The notes beneath the pieces are model-generated. The model saw only the letters and a list, made by a program, of their open reading frames with translations. It had not been told where the DNA came from and did no database searches. Source: Actinomyces sp. (GTDB lineage: Bacteria; Actinomycetota; Actinomycetes; Actinomycetales; Actinomycetaceae). Taken from it: a DNA stretch of 34,573 nucleotides. Below are positions 1-6,912 of this stretch, in pieces (the first letter of the stretch is position 1; each line of letters starts with the position of its first letter). The stretch spans positions 1 through 34,573 of the forward strand of contig JAHACW010000021.1 of the NCBI GenBank assembly GCA_018375675.1, in the 5' to 3' direction. Both the position numbers and the translations under genes were made by a program.

Positions 1-256
1 GATCATCGGTTTCGTCCTGCTGTACATCGTGAACCAGGTGCTTTCCACGGTTGGCACGTTCTTCCTTCCGCTGTCTGTTACAACCGACGGACACTTCTCC
101 ACCGAGATCATGTGGACCTCGTACCGGGCGACGATGGGAACCGAGGGGTACCCGAACGTCATCGGCATCGGCTCCTATGTCCTCGTGCCCCTGTTTGCGC
201 TGGTCATGGGCCTGTGGGCCTCTCGCTCGATCGAGAAGCACACGTCCTTGCGCTGA
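1..256 (+). CDS. C-terminal end of an integral membrane protein, probably a sugar ABC permease (partial)
   Basis: The reading frame is open from base 2 and ends at a TGA at 254-256, so only the last 85 or so residues are present. Two hydrophobic stretches are visible, one at the very start (IIGFVLLYI onward) and one near the end (IGIGSYVLVPLFALVMGLWA), followed by a short basic tail. The pattern of a loop with GHFSTEIMWTSYRATMGTEG between the last two helices and a short cytoplasmic tail resembles the end of MalF-type sugar ABC permeases, but this is a weak match by eye. A terminator hairpin follows directly. Another polytopic transporter is possible. Confidence 0.5.
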   Translation, partial: IIGFVLLYIVNQVLSTVGTFFLPLSVTTDGHFSTEIMWTSYRATMGTEGYPNVIGIGSYVLVPLFALVMGLWASRSIEKHTSLR

Positions 257-277
257 GCGTATGACCCGCTGAGCGCC

Positions 278-322
278 AGTCGGCGGTGGGATAGGATTTT
301 GGTATCCGACCCACCGCCGACT
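278..322 (+). terminator. Hairpin terminator after the first gene
   Basis: A perfect 13-bp inverted repeat (AGTCGGCGGTGGG at 278-290 and its complement at 310-322) with a 19-nt loop lies 22 bp after the stop codon at 256. It ends 20 bp before the next start at 342. There is no long T run, as is common in high-GC actinobacteria. Confidence 0.75.
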
Positions 323-341
323 CGTTGTGTGAGGAGCGCAG

Positions 342-1331
342 ATGACCGCTGAGGGACCCCGCTTCGGGGCCACACCCCAGAATCCCGACCTGCTGCGGTG
401 GATCGGCGTTCAGGTCCTCCTTCTCGTCATCGCCTGGGTGATCGGCATGGTTGTGCGGCGCCTCCTGGCCTCGCGCATGACGATGTCCACGGCCTCGGCG
501 ACCCTCACTGGCCTGGGTGGCCTGTGGGGCGGCCTCCTGGTCGCAGGCTGGATCTTCTCCTCCTCCGATATGTGGCGCCCCGCGATGATCGGCGTGGCCG
601 CGGCGGTGGCCCTCGTCGTGGTCGTCATCGTCTCCCTGATCGTCGCGTACCTGCACCCGCGCCCCGGCCTCGACCCCATCGCCGAGGTCGCCAAGCGCGG
701 CGAATCCGACTCCCTCGAATTCAAGTCGAGCGCCCGCTGGAACATGCGCGCCGGCAAGCGCGACGACGCCATGGAGACCGTCATCGCCAAGACGGTCGCC
801 GCGTTCATGAACTCCGGCGGCGGCACCCTGCTCATCGGCGTGGACGATGACGGTCGCCTCATCGGGCTGGGCCCCGACTACGCGACCCTCAAGACACCGG
901 ACGCCGACCGCTTCGAGCTGTGGATCCGCGACCTGTGGGGCCAGCGCCTGGGGACCAATGCGGCCGCGCTGCCCCTCCTCGACTTTGCGGAGGCCTCGGA
1001 CCCCCAGGAGGGCTACGGGCCCCAGGAGGTGTGCCGGGTGACGATCCCGCCGTCTACGCGCCCCGTGTACCTCAAGGGCCCCAAGGGCAAGGGTGAGGCC
1101 GAGCTGTGGGTGCGCGTCGGCAACTCGACGCGGCGTCTCGAGGTCGCCGACGCCGTGCAGTATGTGGCCGCGCGCTGGCCCGAAACCGTGCGTGTCTCGA
1201 CGCTGACCCGCGCGCGTCTGTTCTTCACGCTTCGTCGCCACCGCGACACCCCCACCCGCCTGCCGCGCGTCGTCGAGCGTGTGCTCACGGAGCGCGCGAA
1301 GCACGGTGTCGGGTCGTCTGAGGGGGAGTAG
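342..1331 (+). CDS. Membrane-anchored AlbA_2 (Schlafen-type) domain protein
   Basis: The 329-residue protein has three hydrophobic segments at about residues 22-38, 52-70 and 80-102. A soluble domain from about residue 115 carries the AlbA_2/Schlafen signature: ESDSLEFKSS, then VAAFMNSGGGTLLIGVDDDG, then an LGPDYATL segment. The AlbA_2 fold is found in putative nucleic-acid-binding or nucleoside-triphosphate-binding proteins; the biochemical role of this membrane-anchored form is unknown. The start is supported by GAGGAG at 331-336 just upstream. An ankyrin-repeat gene follows after 45 bp in the same direction and may be co-transcribed. The domain call is good; any function beyond it would be guesswork. 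Confidence 0.8.
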   Translation: MTAEGPRFGATPQNPDLLRWIGVQVLLLVIAWVIGMVVRRLLASRMTMSTASATLTGLGGLWGGLLVAGWIFSSSDMWRPAMIGVAAAVALVVVVIVSLIVAYLHPRPGLDPIAEVAKRGESDSLEFKSSARWNMRAGKRDDAMETVIAKTVAAFMNSGGGTLLIGVDDDGRLIGLGPDYATLKTPDADRFELWIRDLWGQRLGTNAAALPLLDFAEASDPQEGYGPQEVCRVTIPPSTRPVYLKGPKGKGEAELWVRVGNSTRRLEVADAVQYVAARWPETVRVSTLTRARLFFTLRRHRDTPTRLPRVVERVLTERAKHGVGSSEGE

Positions 1332-1376
1332 GCGCGCGGTTAGACTGGCCCCAGGAACTCAGAGAGGAGAGTAGGC

Positions 1377-2468
1377 ATGCGCCTGCGCAAGACCCTGCCC
1401 GCGGACATCAAGCAAATCATCGCCTCCGGGGACGTCGAGGCCGTGGCGCGCGCGGTCGAGCGCTGCGAGGTCGGCGCGTACCTGCGGGGCTCCGCCTATG
1501 AGTCGCGGCTCATGCATTTCCCGGCCTCCGAGGAGATCACGGACTTCCTGCTCGCGCGGGGAGAGGACATCAACTCGCGCGATCGGTACGAACATACCCC
1601 GATCCACGCGCGCGTTCGGTCGCGTTGCCTCGACCAGATTCCGATGCTGATCGCTCGCGGAGGCGACATCAACGCGCGCGATACCTCCGACCAGACGGCG
1701 TTGTTTGACGTCGTCGAGCGCTTTCCCGTTGCCGACGTGTCGCGGATGATCTCGTGGGGTGCGGATCCGCTGGTTGTTGCTGATTCGAGGGTGTATGGCA
1801 AGGCAACGCTTGTCGAGAACGTGGTGTCCTGGCACAACTTCCTGGATGCCCCACGCGCGCTCGCGGTGATTCGGTTGCTTCTGTCCGTTGGGGCGCCTGT
1901 CGGCGAGCGTGTGCCGACCGCACTGCGGTCGATGGACCGGATGCGCTGCACGTTCATCACGCACGGGCTTCCGGAGACGATTTCTCAGGCGACGTTCGAC
2001 GAGGCCTCGGCTGCGTTGTCGGAGCTGTGCGCCCTGTTCGGGGTGGAGCAGCGCGAGGCCCAGCGCGCGCCTGCCGTGGGGGAGCGGCTGGAACTGGATC
2101 CGTCCGTGCCTGCTCTGCGCCAGCACGGGGAATTATGGGATCTTCTCGTGCCCGACAGTGGCCAGTGTCAGACGCTGCAAGGCGAGGTCATTCGCATTGC
2201 GGGGCGGGTCGGCTACGAGGTCTACGACAACGGCGGCATCAACTGGGATCGTTCTTTTGGGGCGTTGCTGGACCAGTATCTCGGTGTCGTGCGTTCAGGC
2301 CTACCGATGCCGCCTGCCTCCGTGGCTCGGGCCGAGGCTGCCGTTGCCTCCTTGAAGGGCCGCTCCATGTCGCACCAGGCAGTCGACGACATCACGGAGC
2401 TGGCCGTGGCCTGGGTGCGCTTGAACCCGGTCCTGGTGGAGGCGGATCTGCCAGACGTGGGGCGGTGA
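1377..2468 (+). CDS. Ankyrin-repeat protein
   Basis: The 363-residue soluble protein has no signal peptide or membrane segment. The N-terminal half holds degenerate ankyrin repeats. The clearest are TDFLLARGEDINSRDRYEHT (about residues 56-75), IPMLIARGGDINARDTSDQT (about 89-110), a copy around SRMISWGADPLV, and IRLLLSVGAPVG near residue 170. The C-terminal half (about 200-363) has no family that I recognise. Ankyrin repeats mediate protein-protein contact, so a partner is expected but cannot be named. The ATG at 1377 is preceded by a strong purine-rich site (AGAGAGGAGA at 1361-1370). It probably shares a transcript with the AlbA_2 gene upstream. Confidence 0.8.
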   Translation: MRLRKTLPADIKQIIASGDVEAVARAVERCEVGAYLRGSAYESRLMHFPASEEITDFLLARGEDINSRDRYEHTPIHARVRSRCLDQIPMLIARGGDINARDTSDQTALFDVVERFPVADVSRMISWGADPLVVADSRVYGKATLVENVVSWHNFLDAPRALAVIRLLLSVGAPVGERVPTALRSMDRMRCTFITHGLPETISQATFDEASAALSELCALFGVEQREAQRAPAVGERLELDPSVPALRQHGELWDLLVPDSGQCQTLQGEVIRIAGRVGYEVYDNGGINWDRSFGALLDQYLGVVRSGLPMPPASVARAEAAVASLKGRSMSHQAVDDITELAVAWVRLNPVLVEADLPDVGR

Positions 2469-2663
2469 CGGCTTGTGCCTGTAGAAAGGGCGATTTCGGG
2501 CGTGTCGACATCGGTAGCTGAGGTAATAGAGTCAGCTAAGTGCTATATCAATGCTGATGATGCGCAGGACGACTGAAAAGGGAACGAGAAGTTCTGGCAA
2601 CCAGTGTCCGTTGAGAACTAATTGTCTAGCAGGCTTTTGCCTTAGTTAGGCTTGTATTTAGTG

Positions 2664-2691
2664 TTGTGTGAAGTATGGTTTGCGGTAGTAT
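2664..2691 (+). promoter_or_regulatory. Candidate promoter for a leaderless transcript
   Basis: TTGTGT at 2664-2669 and TAGTAT at 2686-2691 are separated by 16 bp. The -10 box ends six bases before the ATG at 2698, so transcription would start at or next to the start codon. No Shine-Dalgarno sequence is present. Leaderless transcripts are common in actinobacteria, but this one is predicted only from spacing. Confidence 0.5.
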
Positions 2692-2697
2692 GTAGCC

Positions 2698-3612
2698 ATG
2701 AAATCGCAAAATGTTAAGCGTGTCTCTTCGGGGTCTCGTGGGAATGAACTGATTTGGATTGTTTTGTTCGACTTATTTTTTGTGGGATTTGCTGTCGGTG
2801 GAATTGTTCTGCTGTTGTGTATGCATAATAAATTGTATAAAGCGCCTCTTAGTTATGATCAGATCGTGATTCTGCTATTTTTGTCTGTGATTCCAATGTT
2901 GTCTGCGGTTTGTGGGTGTTTTGCTTTTCAGGAGGGGAAGCGCTATATCTTCGCGCTCCAGGTGTTCTGTTGTGCCGTATTTTATTGGTCCGCGTTTATT
3001 GTTCGTGCCTTTATTAATCTGGCGAAAGATCCGGCTTTTGTTGGGAGTGATAGGAGTGGTGTTGTTTCGGATTATGAGGCCTACTTTATTCTATATCTTA
3101 TCACCTTCGGGATGGTGTTCCTAAATTATGCATGTGGGCGACTAGGTATGATTGAAGTGCTCTGGAAGATAGTAGGTGGTATCTCTATTGTGATGGGCAT
3201 GTTGCTTCCTGGAATGCTTGAGACGCATAAGTTATTGTGGGCCAAGTGGAATGACGTTGCTCAAAGTATGGATGTGTCTTATAGTGAGCTTAGATCGGAT
3301 ATATCTCTCAGTGAGATATCAATTGAGTTTTCGGTGGCATTTGCTGTTGTCTGTCTATTGTATTTATTCTTTGCTCCAGCTGTGATTGCGCAAAGTGCAG
3401 GGCGTGTTCGATTAAAGGAAGGTTCTTTTGTGTTTGGTGGCGTGCCTGTCCCCGCGCAGTCTGAGAATGTGCCGGTTAACTCAACTGTTTTGCCAGATTC
3501 CTCGAGTGATTCGGGTGTCAGTGTGTTCAAGCAGCTGATGAGCGCTGCTGTCAGTGGCCTCGTTGCTTGCGCGTGTATCTCGATCGCGAGTCGTCTTTTT
3601 GGTCGCCGCTGA
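2698..3612 (+). CDS. Unrecognised AT-rich seven-helix membrane protein
   Basis: I do not recognise the family. The 304-residue protein has about seven hydrophobic segments, near residues 19-44, 53-77, 83-108, 126-152, 153-175, 207-232 and 276-301. A hydrophilic stretch of about 40 residues, rich in Ser and Val, precedes the last helix. There are no obvious catalytic motifs. Codon use is unlike the neighbours, with many A/T third positions (TTT, ATT, TTG), and the low-GC block begins just after the ankyrin gene and stops at the gene end. This is consistent with horizontal acquisition. No ribosome binding site precedes the ATG, and a promoter-like pair places the transcript start at the ATG. 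Confidence 0.65.
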   Translation: MKSQNVKRVSSGSRGNELIWIVLFDLFFVGFAVGGIVLLLCMHNKLYKAPLSYDQIVILLFLSVIPMLSAVCGCFAFQEGKRYIFALQVFCCAVFYWSAFIVRAFINLAKDPAFVGSDRSGVVSDYEAYFILYLITFGMVFLNYACGRLGMIEVLWKIVGGISIVMGMLLPGMLETHKLLWAKWNDVAQSMDVSYSELRSDISLSEISIEFSVAFAVVCLLYLFFAPAVIAQSAGRVRLKEGSFVFGGVPVPAQSENVPVNSTVLPDSSSDSGVSVFKQLMSAAVSGLVACACISIASRLFGRR

Positions 3613-3663
3613 ACTGCCTTGCCTCGTGTTTCAACTGGAGAGTTGCGGCGCATCTCCACACCG

Positions 3664-3775
3664 ATGCTTGTTGGTCAGCGGCATTGCACTACTTGGCGCA
3701 GCATTGCACTGCTTAGTAGCTAGTGCAATGCCCTCCTATCTAGTGCATTGCTGTCGTATCTAGTGCATTGCTGCC
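3664..3775 (+). repeat. Repeat module A (word AGTGCAAT), upstream of malic enzyme
   Basis: Five copies of one word lie on an exact 20-bp phase. GCATTGCACT occurs in inverted orientation at 3681 and 3701. TAGTGCAATG/TAGTGCATTG occurs in direct orientation at 3721, 3741 and 3761. The inner pair forms a perfect 10-bp dyad (3701-3710 with 3722-3731). The phrase GCTTGTTG precedes the module, as it does in several other modules. No open reading frame of convincing coding character crosses it. Confidence 0.85.
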
Positions 3776-3836
3776 CCTGCTGAGCACGTTGTGTGTCGGT
3801 TGGGGTCATCACGGACGGCTAGTTCCGCGACGGCAC

Positions 3837-3935
3837 TTGTTACCGATGAGGTGTTACACCCGATCGGGAAGATTCAACCCCTTCTGATCGGGTTGAATCT
3901 TCCCTAACGGGTTGAATGCTCCCGAACGGGTGCAC
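3837..3935 (+). repeat. Repeat module B (word GGTTGAAT)
   Basis: Half-sites lie at 3854 (TTACACC) and 3873 (TTCAACC) inverted, then 3890, 3909 (GGGTTGAAT) and 3928 (GGGTGCAC) direct, all 19 bp apart within each arm. The inner dyad extends to a perfect 15-bp stem, 3866-3880 pairing with 3890-3904 across a 9-nt loop. Bases 3837-3918 are identical to 6722-6803 (82 bp), which is module G downstream of the malic enzyme gene. The outermost copies carry the words of other modules, so the unit looks mosaic. Confidence 0.85.
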
Positions 3936-4002
3936 GGTTGCCCGGTCTGGTTCGGTCGATGGCTTGTTGATAGGGCTAGGGGCCTGTCCTTGCCGCGTGT
4001 TG

Positions 4003-4105
4003 GCTTGTTGCTCAGTGGTGTTACACCACTTAGCCGGGTATTACACCAGCTCCGAGGTGGTGTAATGCTCGCTAACTGGTGTAATGCTCCCTAAATGGTG
4101 CAGCG
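4003..4105 (+). repeat. Repeat module C (word GGTGTAAT)
   Basis: TTACACCA lies inverted at 4021 and 4041 (20 bp apart). TGGTGTAATG lies direct at 4058 and 4077, then TGGTGCAGCG at 4096 (19 bp apart). The inner dyad TTACACCA/TGGTGTAA (4041-4048 with 4058-4065) has a 9-nt loop. GCTTGTTG precedes it at about 4004. This word variant has no counterpart downstream of the malic enzyme gene within the window. Confidence 0.85.
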
Positions 4106-4198
4106 CCTCTCGTTCGGAGCCGGGGTGAGCATGTCGAGGCCGTGTGGTGGCGTCCGATGCAGACGGTTGGGGTCTGTGGGGAGGAATTGCCCGTGGTC

Positions 4199-4323
4199 GG
4201 GCTTGTTGTCTATGAGGTGGTGCACCCGATCCGTTGGCATTGCACCCCTTCTGATCGGGTGCATCGTGACGTAACGGGTGTAGCGCGACGTAACGGGTGC
4301 ACGGCGACGTAAGGGGTGCACCG
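4199..4323 (+). repeat. Repeat module D (word GGGTGCA), four direct copies
   Basis: TGCACCC lies inverted at 4221 and 4241. The direct copies are GGGTGCAT at 4257, GGGTGTAG at 4276, GGGTGCAC at 4295 and GGGTGCAC at 4314, exactly 19 bp apart, with spacers close to CGACGTAAC. GCTTGTTG precedes it at 4201. The module is nearly the same as module E after the malic enzyme gene. Confidence 0.85.
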
Positions 4324-4395
4324 CTGCCTGTTGTAGCCGGGATGGTGGACCGTTGAAGAGTGAACGGGAGCGCCTTGCCGTCTGGGGCTCGTGGG

Positions 4396-4432
4396 CGATG
4401 AGGTGCGACACCCCATCGGGAGCAGGATCACC
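4396..4432 (+). repeat. Decayed fragment of a repeat module
   Basis: The stretch starts CGATGAGGTG, then has ACACCC, ATCGGG and ATCACC. It matches the left part of module B (CGATGAGGTG, ACACCC, GATCGGG, TTCAACC) with several changes, but lacks the direct copies on its right. The rest of 4433-4675 shows no convincing gene. The small frame at 4353-4649 has no family resemblance and no ribosome binding site. Confidence 0.45.
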
Positions 4433-4675
4433 AGACACCGTGGCCTTGCTGCGCGTTGATTATCCAGCCGCAGGCGTGATCGCCGTGGGAAGCAAACCCG
4501 GCAATGTAGCACGTGGATTCTTGCGTGGAACCAACGCAATCGAACCGTGCGACCCCCGCCAACTTCATGAGGCCGCGTATTCCTGGGAGCCCGCTGAGAG
4601 AATGCCAAACGATAGACGGGGACAGCGGCGTGCAACTGGTTTACGCTGAAAACAGCTACCAGAAAGGAGCCGCTG

Positions 4676-6325
4676 ATGCCAGCAAAACCGCAGATCATTG
4701 CCGATCCTCAGACCAACCGTGGGACCGCCTTCACCCTCGACGAGCGCAAGCGCTTCGGGCTGATGGGGCGTCTTCCCGCAGCTGTCGAAACGCTCGAACA
4801 ACAGGCCGCACGCGCCTACAAGCAGGTGTGTCGACTCGACGACGACCTCGACAAGTACATCTACCTCGAACAGCTGCACGACCGCAATGAGACGCTCTAC
4901 TACAAGGTCATCATCGACCACATCGCCGAACTCCTACCCGTCATCTACGATCCGACGATCGGCGAGGCCATCAAGAAATGGTCCGCAGACTACCGCCGCT
5001 CGCGCGCCATCTACCTCTCCGTCGATCGAGTCGAGGATGTGCGGCCCACGTTTGAAGGCCTCGGCCTCGGCCCCGATGACGTCGACCTTCTGGTCGTCTC
5101 CGACGCCGAACAGATCCTCGGCATCGGCGACTGGGGTGTCAACGGCACCGACATCTCCGTCGGCAAGCTCGCCGTCTACACAGCCGCAGCCGGTATTGAC
5201 CCCTCGCGCGTCATCGCCGTCAACCTCGACGTCGGCACCGACAACGAGGAGCTGCTCAACGACCCCGATTACCTCGGCAACCGCCATGGTCGCGTGCGCG
5301 GAGAACGTTACGACGCCCTCGTCAATGAGTACTTGAGCGTCACATCCGAGCTGTACCCCCGCGCACTCCTGCATTTCGAAGACTTCGGCGCCTCAAACGC
5401 GCGCCGCATCCTCGTCAACAACCGGGACAAGTACCGCATCTTCAACGACGACATGCAGGGCACCGGAGCGATCGTCATCTCCGCTGTCATTGCGGGCATG
5501 AAGACCAACGGCACGACCTTCGCGGACCAGCGCCTCCTTGTCTACGGCGCGGGCACCGCGGGAACTGGCATGGCCGATCAGATCCATGCGGGCATGGTGC
5601 GCGCTGGACTGACGCCCGAGCAGGCGAAGGACCGCATCTGGCTGATCGACCGCGCCGGACTGGTGACCGATGACATGGACGGGCTGCCCGATTACCAGGC
5701 GGCCTACGCGCGCAGCGCCTCCGAGGTCGCCGACTGGGAGCGCAAGGACAGTGCGATCGGCCTGCTGGAGACCGTTCGCCGCGTCCACCCGACGATCCTG
5801 ATTGGAACGTCGACGGATCACGGCGCCTTCACGCAGGATGTCATCGAGTCTTTGAGCGAGGGGTGCGAGCGGCCCATCGTCCTGCCCCTGTCGAATCCGA
5901 CGGAGAAGATCGAGGCTATGCCGCAGGACGTCATCGCCTGGTCTAAGGGGCGTGCGCTGGTGGCCACGGGCATTCCGATCCTGCCCTTCGACTACGAGGG
6001 GACAACCTTCCACATCGGGCAGGGAAACAACTCGTTGCTGTACCCGGGCCTGGGGCTTGGAACGATCGTGTCCGGTGCCCCTCGCGTGACCGATGCGATG
6101 ATTCTGGCCGCCGCCGAGGCCGTGGCCAGTCAGGTGACATCGCACGAGCTGGGTGCGTCCCTCCTGCCGCCGGTGGACCACTTGCGCGCGTCGTCGGCGA
6201 CTGTCGCGGTCGCCGTCGTCCGTCAGGCTATCGCAGATGGCCAGTGCGACATGGATCCGGGTGACGTCGTCGAGGCCGTTCGCCGCGCCATGTGGCAGCC
6301 GGTCTACCAGGACCTGGAGAGCTGA
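4676..6325 (+). CDS. NAD-dependent malic enzyme (long form; malolactic activity not excluded)
   Basis: The 549-residue cytoplasmic protein should oxidatively decarboxylate L-malate to pyruvate. Conserved blocks run in order: NRGTAFTLDER near the start, VIYDPTIGEA, VVSDAEQILGIGDWGVNG, KLAVYTAAAGIDPSRV, LHFEDFGASNARRIL (about 230-244), FNDDMQGTGAIV (about 255), the nucleotide-binding GAGTAGTGMAD (about 291), PTILIGTSTDHGAFT, PLSNPT and GQGNNSLLYPGLGLGT. The length fits the 540-570 residues of long-form enzymes. GDWGV and the GTST..GAF segment are also found in lactic-acid-bacterial malolactic enzymes, which release lactate directly; sequence alone cannot separate the two here. The start has AAAGGAG at 4662-4668. 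The gene is isolated, with repeat-module arrays on both sides. Confidence 0.9.
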   Translation: MPAKPQIIADPQTNRGTAFTLDERKRFGLMGRLPAAVETLEQQAARAYKQVCRLDDDLDKYIYLEQLHDRNETLYYKVIIDHIAELLPVIYDPTIGEAIKKWSADYRRSRAIYLSVDRVEDVRPTFEGLGLGPDDVDLLVVSDAEQILGIGDWGVNGTDISVGKLAVYTAAAGIDPSRVIAVNLDVGTDNEELLNDPDYLGNRHGRVRGERYDALVNEYLSVTSELYPRALLHFEDFGASNARRILVNNRDKYRIFNDDMQGTGAIVISAVIAGMKTNGTTFADQRLLVYGAGTAGTGMADQIHAGMVRAGLTPEQAKDRIWLIDRAGLVTDDMDGLPDYQAAYARSASEVADWERKDSAIGLLETVRRVHPTILIGTSTDHGAFTQDVIESLSEGCERPIVLPLSNPTEKIEAMPQDVIAWSKGRALVATGIPILPFDYEGTTFHIGQGNNSLLYPGLGLGTIVSGAPRVTDAMILAAAEAVASQVTSHELGASLLPPVDHLRASSATVAVAVVRQAIADGQCDMDPGDVVEAVRRAMWQPVYQDLES

Positions 6326-6406
6326 ATTGTGAGAGCAGGGCCGCGCCGGTTGCCGAGGGGCAGCCGGCACGGCTTCTTGCGAGACGGAACGTTTTCGCGA
6401 TTGTGC

Positions 6407-6505
6407 TTGTTGTGGGAGGCGGTGCACCCGATCCGTAGGCATTGCACCCCTTCTGATCGGGTGCATCGCGACGTAACGGGTGTATCGCGACGGAATGGGT
6501 GCAGG
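6407..6505 (+). repeat. Repeat module E (word GGGTGCA), downstream of malic enzyme
   Basis: TGCACCC lies inverted at 6423 and 6443 (20 bp). GGGTGCAT at 6459, GGGTGTAT at 6478 and GGGTGCAG at 6497 are direct copies, 19 bp apart. From GAGG at about 6412 the module follows module D almost base for base (spacers GATCCGT, CTTCTGATC, CGACGTAAC) but has three direct copies, not four. Confidence 0.85.
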
Positions 6506-6568
6506 GCTGTCTGCTGCGGTGCGGTTGGATGCTTGTTGGAGCTGTTATGGAGCCGCTTTTCCCGCGAC

Positions 6569-6660
6569 GGGGCTTGTTGTGCATTGGCATTGCACTAGTT
6601 AGCGCAGCGTTGCACTGGATAGTAGGCAGTGCAATGCTCTCCTATCTAGTGCATTGCTGC
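6569..6660 (+). repeat. Repeat module F (word AGTGCAAT)
   Basis: GCATTGCACT at 6587 and GCGTTGCACT at 6607 are inverted. CAGTGCAATG at 6627 and TAGTGCATTG at 6647 are direct. All four are on an exact 20-bp phase, as in module A, which shares the CTCCTATC spacer. GCTTGTTG precedes it at about 6572. Confidence 0.85.
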
Positions 6661-6721
6661 GTGAGCCAGGCCTGTTGGATGCTGGTATGTGCATTGTCAG
6701 CGAGGAAACCCGCGCGCTAGT

Positions 6722-6821
6722 TTGTTACCGATGAGGTGTTACACCCGATCGGGAAGATTCAACCCCTTCTGATCGGGTTGAATCTTCCCTAACGGGTTGA
6801 ATGTTCCCGATCAGGTTGAAT
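6722..6821 (+). repeat. Repeat module G (word GGTTGAAT), near-copy of module B
   Basis: Bases 6722-6803 are identical to 3837-3918. The inverted copies are at 6739 (TTACACC) and 6758 (TTCAACC). The direct copies are at 6775, 6794 and 6813 (AGGTTGAAT). The perfect 15-bp stem is 6751-6765 with 6775-6789. The last copy keeps the TTGAA word where module B has switched to GTGCAC. The helicase terminator begins 29 bp further on. Confidence 0.85.
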
Positions 6822-6849
6822 CTCGCCGCGTCCTGAGGCCTCAAACGGG

Positions 6850-6883
6850 GGAGGGGCCCAAGCCTTGCGGCTCGGACCCCTCC
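6850..6883 (-). terminator. Terminator of the DEAD-box helicase gene
   Basis: A long hairpin with arms GGAGGGGCCC (6850-6859) and GGACCCCTCC (6874-6883), one mismatch, continues into an inner AGCC/GGCT stem with a 4-nt loop. It lies 30 bp beyond the helicase stop on the minus strand. Confidence 0.7.
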
Positions 6884-6912
6884 TCATGTCGTATCAGCGC
6901 GACGCTATCGCC

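Noticed and set aside
204..1304. A 366-codon minus-strand frame opposite the AlbA_2 gene
   Set aside because: Composition is rich in Arg, His, Gly and Ala, typical of a shadow frame; the plus-strand gene has recognised domain motifs and a ribosome binding site.
3681..4323. CRISPR array
   Set aside because: The period is only 19-20 bp, orientation flips inside each module, words vary, and there are no unique spacers of 30 bp or cas genes.
3664..4323. Plasmid-type iteron replication origin
   Set aside because: Phased direct repeats fit superficially, but the words differ between modules, no replication initiator gene is near and the locus is chromosomal housekeeping context.
4353..4649. A 98-codon plus-strand frame between module D and the malic enzyme gene
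   Set aside because: No ribosome binding site, no family resemblance, overlaps a decayed repeat fragment.
4210..4698. Minus-strand frames through the repeat modules, with recurring peptides such as HPIRRGAMPTDRVH and HPLRRATPVTSR
   Set aside because: The peptide recurrence comes directly from the DNA repeats; frames differ between copies, no ribosome binding sites are seen and composition is non-coding.
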